From Alphaproteobacteria bacterium (GTDB lineage: Bacteria; Pseudomonadota; Alphaproteobacteria; Micropepsales; Micropepsaceae): a DNA stretch of 64,000 nt. The position numbers were made by a program, and so were the translations under genes. Numbering within the stretch: position 1 is the first letter of the stretch; each line of letters begins with the position of its first letter. Shown in pieces: positions 62,179 to 64,000 of this stretch. A model generated the notes under the pieces. That model did no database searches. It was not told where the DNA came from and saw only the letters and a list, made by a program, of their open reading frames with translations. Location: positions 434,001 through 498,000 of the forward strand of contig WGNU01000005.1 in assembly GCA_016124385.1 (NCBI GenBank), written 5' to 3'.

Positions 62179-63694
62179 GCTTGCCCCAATACTGGTCGCG
62201 GATCAAACGCTTGTAGAGCTTGCCGGTCGGATGGCGCGGCAGCTCCTCCATGAAATCGACCGTACGCGGACATTTGATCGCCGAAAGCTGCTCCCGGCAA
62301 AAGGCGATCAGCTCCTCGGCGAGCGCGGGTCCCGCATCCGCCCAGTTCATCGGCTGGACGACGGCCTTCACCTCCTCGCCGAAATCCTCGTTCGGTACGC
62401 CGATCACCGCAACGTCGGCGACCTTGGGATGCGTGATGAGCAGGTTCTCGCATTCTTGCGGATAGATGTTGACCCCGCCCGAGATGATCATGAAGGCCTT
62501 GCGGTCGGTGAGGTAGAGAAACCTCTCCTCGTCGAGCTTGCCGACATCGCCCAGCGTCGACCAGCCATTGGCGTTGCGGCTCTCGGCCGTCTTGCCCGGA
62601 TCGTTGTGATAGGAAAATTCCGGCCCGCCCGCGAAATAGATGACGCCCTCCTCGCCCACCGGCACGTCCTTGCCGTCCTCGCCGACGATGTGCACTTCGC
62701 CCAGCAGCGCGCGCCCGACGGTGCCGGGATGCGCCAGCCAATCCTGCGGCGAGCAATAGACGAAGCCGTTGCCCTCGGTGCCGGCGTAATATTCGTGGAT
62801 GATCGGCCCCCACCAGGCGAGCATCTGTTTCTTCACTTCGATCGGGCAGGGCGCCGCCGCGTGGATTGCCGTCTGATGCGAAGAGAGGTCGTAGCGCGTA
62901 CGGGCTTCTTCCGGCAGCTTCAGCATGCGCACGAACATCGTCGGCACCCATTGGCTGATCGTCACCTTGTACTTTTCGATCAGCCTGAGCGCTTCCTCCG
63001 GGTCGAAATGCTCCATCACCACGCACATGCCGCCGGAGCGTTGGATCGACATGTTGTAGCGCAAGGGCGCCGCGTGATAGAGCGGGGCCGGCGAGAGATA
63101 GACCGAGTTCTCGTTCGCCCCGAACAGCAATTGCAGCATCGCGATGAGCGGCCCGCCCTCCGTGATCGCGAGGCCTGAGAGCGGGACGCGCACGCCTTTC
63201 GGCCGGCCCGTCGTGCCGGAGGAATAGAGCATGTCGGCGCCCGAGGTCTCATCCGCGATCGGCATCTGCGGCATGGAGCCGGCCGCGTCCTCCCAGCGCT
63301 TGAGGCCGGCCACCTCGCCGCCGACGGTGTAGATCGTCACGCCCGGCACGAGCTCGGGAAGGGTCTTCGTGGGGCCCAGCGCGGCGGAGGCGATCAGGAT
63401 CTTCGCGCCGCTGTCCTTCACGATATAGGCGATCTCGCCGGGTGTCAGCCGCGTCGAGATGCAGGTGTAGTAGAGCCCCGCGCGCTGCGCGCCCCAGGTG
63501 ATCTCGAAATAACGCGCGTTGTTCTCCATGAAGATCGCGATGCAGTCGCCGACCTTAAGGCCCGCCTCGCGGAAGAGATTCGCGGCCTGGTTCGAGCGCG
63601 CTTCGAGTTGACCGTAGGTCACCGTCTCGCCGGTTGCGGCCATCACATAGGCCGGCTTGTCGGGGGTCGTGCGGGCGTGGACGCTGGGATGCAT
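62159..63694 (-). CDS. Acyl-CoA synthetase (long-chain/aromatic branch)
   Basis: ANL acyl-CoA synthetase, 511 residues. P-loop LYSSGTTGRPKGVRVPLSGL, then SPAPLYHAAPLRYNMSIQ, YAGTEGNGFVYCSPQD, LGDVGKLDEERFLYLTDRKA and TGKLYKRLIRDQYW with the C-terminal Lys. Closely related to the ligase at 35552. First gene of the ligase-ChaC-MaoC operon and divergent from the enoyl-CoA hydratase gene. The ATG at 63694 is chosen because upstream residues are not family-like. Confidence 0.92.
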   Translation of the reverse strand: MHPSVHARTTPDKPAYVMAATGETVTYGQLEARSNQAANLFREAGLKVGDCIAIFMENNARYFEITWGAQRAGLYYTCISTRLTPGEIAYIVKDSGAKILIASAALGPTKTLPELVPGVTIYTVGGEVAGLKRWEDAAGSMPQMPIADETSGADMLYSSGTTGRPKGVRVPLSGLAITEGGPLIAMLQLLFGANENSVYLSPAPLYHAAPLRYNMSIQRSGGMCVVMEHFDPEEALRLIEKYKVTISQWVPTMFVRMLKLPEEARTRYDLSSHQTAIHAAAPCPIEVKKQMLAWWGPIIHEYYAGTEGNGFVYCSPQDWLAHPGTVGRALLGEVHIVGEDGKDVPVGEEGVIYFAGGPEFSYHNDPGKTAESRNANGWSTLGDVGKLDEERFLYLTDRKAFMIISGGVNIYPQECENLLITHPKVADVAVIGVPNEDFGEEVKAVVQPMNWADAGPALAEELIAFCREQLSAIKCPRTVDFMEELPRHPTGKLYKRLIRDQYWGKRDSRIV

Positions 63695-63825
63695 GGACGC
63701 TTGCCTCGGCGGAAGGAAAGTGGGGTCCCGTTTCCAATAGGATAGCTGACGGGGGGCGTCTAGCCTCGCGCCCGCCAATCGCTAGACTGGCGCCGCCGCA
63801 ATTCAGCACGAAAGGGGAGGCGCCA

Positions 63826-64000
63826 ATGGCCTACGAACAAATCAAATACGAGGTCGCGAACGGGATCGCGACGCTGACGCTCAACCGCCCGGACAAGCTC
63901 AACGCCTTCACCGGCACGATGATGAACGAGATGATCGACGCGTTCGATCAGATCGACAAGGACGACGCGGTGCGCTGCGTCATCGTCACGGGCGCGGGCC
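63826..64000 (+). CDS. Enoyl-CoA hydratase/isomerase (cut by window end)
   Basis: Start of a crotonase-fold protein (58 residues visible): YEVANGIATLTLNRPDKLNA is the classic first-strand signature, followed by FTGTMMNEMIDAFDQIDKDD and RCVIVTGAG. AGGGGAGG precedes the ATG. It is divergent from the acyl-CoA ligase; together they suggest beta-oxidation-type breakdown of an acyl-CoA. The catalytic Glu lies beyond the window. Confidence 0.92.
   Translation, partial: MAYEQIKYEVANGIATLTLNRPDKLNAFTGTMMNEMIDAFDQIDKDDAVRCVIVTGAG

Overview
The window is 64 kb of GC-rich (roughly 65-70% by eye), densely packed chromosomal DNA from an alphaproteobacterium, most likely of the Hyphomicrobiales (Rhizobiales). 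The evidence is gene order (glyQ-glyS-ppdK followed by a SleB-like cell wall hydrolase; HDAC-xseB-ispA-dxs-tlyA-RNA methyltransferase; pdxH/dnaJ/fabI/aroC) and intergenic palindromes typical of that order. I see no phage, transposase, rRNA or CRISPR array. The 5' edge holds the last codons of an unidentified gene and the 3' edge cuts an enoyl-CoA hydratase.

1-17 kb, mostly core: both glycyl-tRNA synthetase subunits, a NADAR-domain protein, pyruvate phosphate dikinase, two SleB-like cell wall hydrolases around an SDR, a D-2-hydroxyacid dehydrogenase with a Sua5/TsaC tRNA-modification gene, a YceI-cytochrome b561-YceI operon, a metallo-hydrolase followed by three small genes, and a ZntB-like transporter. 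glyS carries an in-frame palindromic repeat plus an AT-richer, apparently lengthened patch.

17-34 kb, core: an overlapping isoprenoid and RNA-modification operon (HDAC-like deacetylase, xseB, ispA, dxs, tlyA, RNA methyltransferase, SAM methyltransferase), then aroC, fabI, a DnaJ-family gene, pdxH, a cation diffusion facilitator, nhaA, an acyl-CoA ligase, a DUF1499 protein and a metallo-hydrolase.

34-41.6 kb, accessory: two glutathione S-transferases (one divergent from a TetR gene with visible operator dyads), an LpxR-like lipid A deacylase, an acyl-CoA ligase, a secreted esterase, a diiron ferritin-like protein with a perfect FNR/FixK box upstream, two small membrane proteins, and divergent tRNA-Pro(CGG) and tRNA-Gln(TTG) genes.

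41.7-55 kb, a catabolic region: a cyclase-family hydrolase, a NarL-type two-component system, then two convergent gene sets. The plus set is FAD oxidoreductase, Tat-type amidohydrolase, SDR and LEH/SnoaL fold protein. The minus set is an APH-like kinase, a 150-aa protein, a CrtC/DUF7064-like protein, a zinc alcohol dehydrogenase and an aldehyde dehydrogenase, with a divergent TetR gene. Together they look like an oxidative pathway for an unidentified, probably hydrophobic substrate; the substrate is not evident from sequence.

55-64 kb: a DUF2852 protein, a VapBC module with a probable leaderless promoter, an FMN-dependent 2-hydroxyacid dehydrogenase, a GH5 glycosidase of the glucosylceramidase-like type overlapping a thioesterase gene, msrB, a MaoC-like hydratase, a ChaC-like cyclotransferase, a third acyl-CoA ligase and the partial enoyl-CoA hydratase. 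Several families of palindromic intergenic repeats are scattered through the window.
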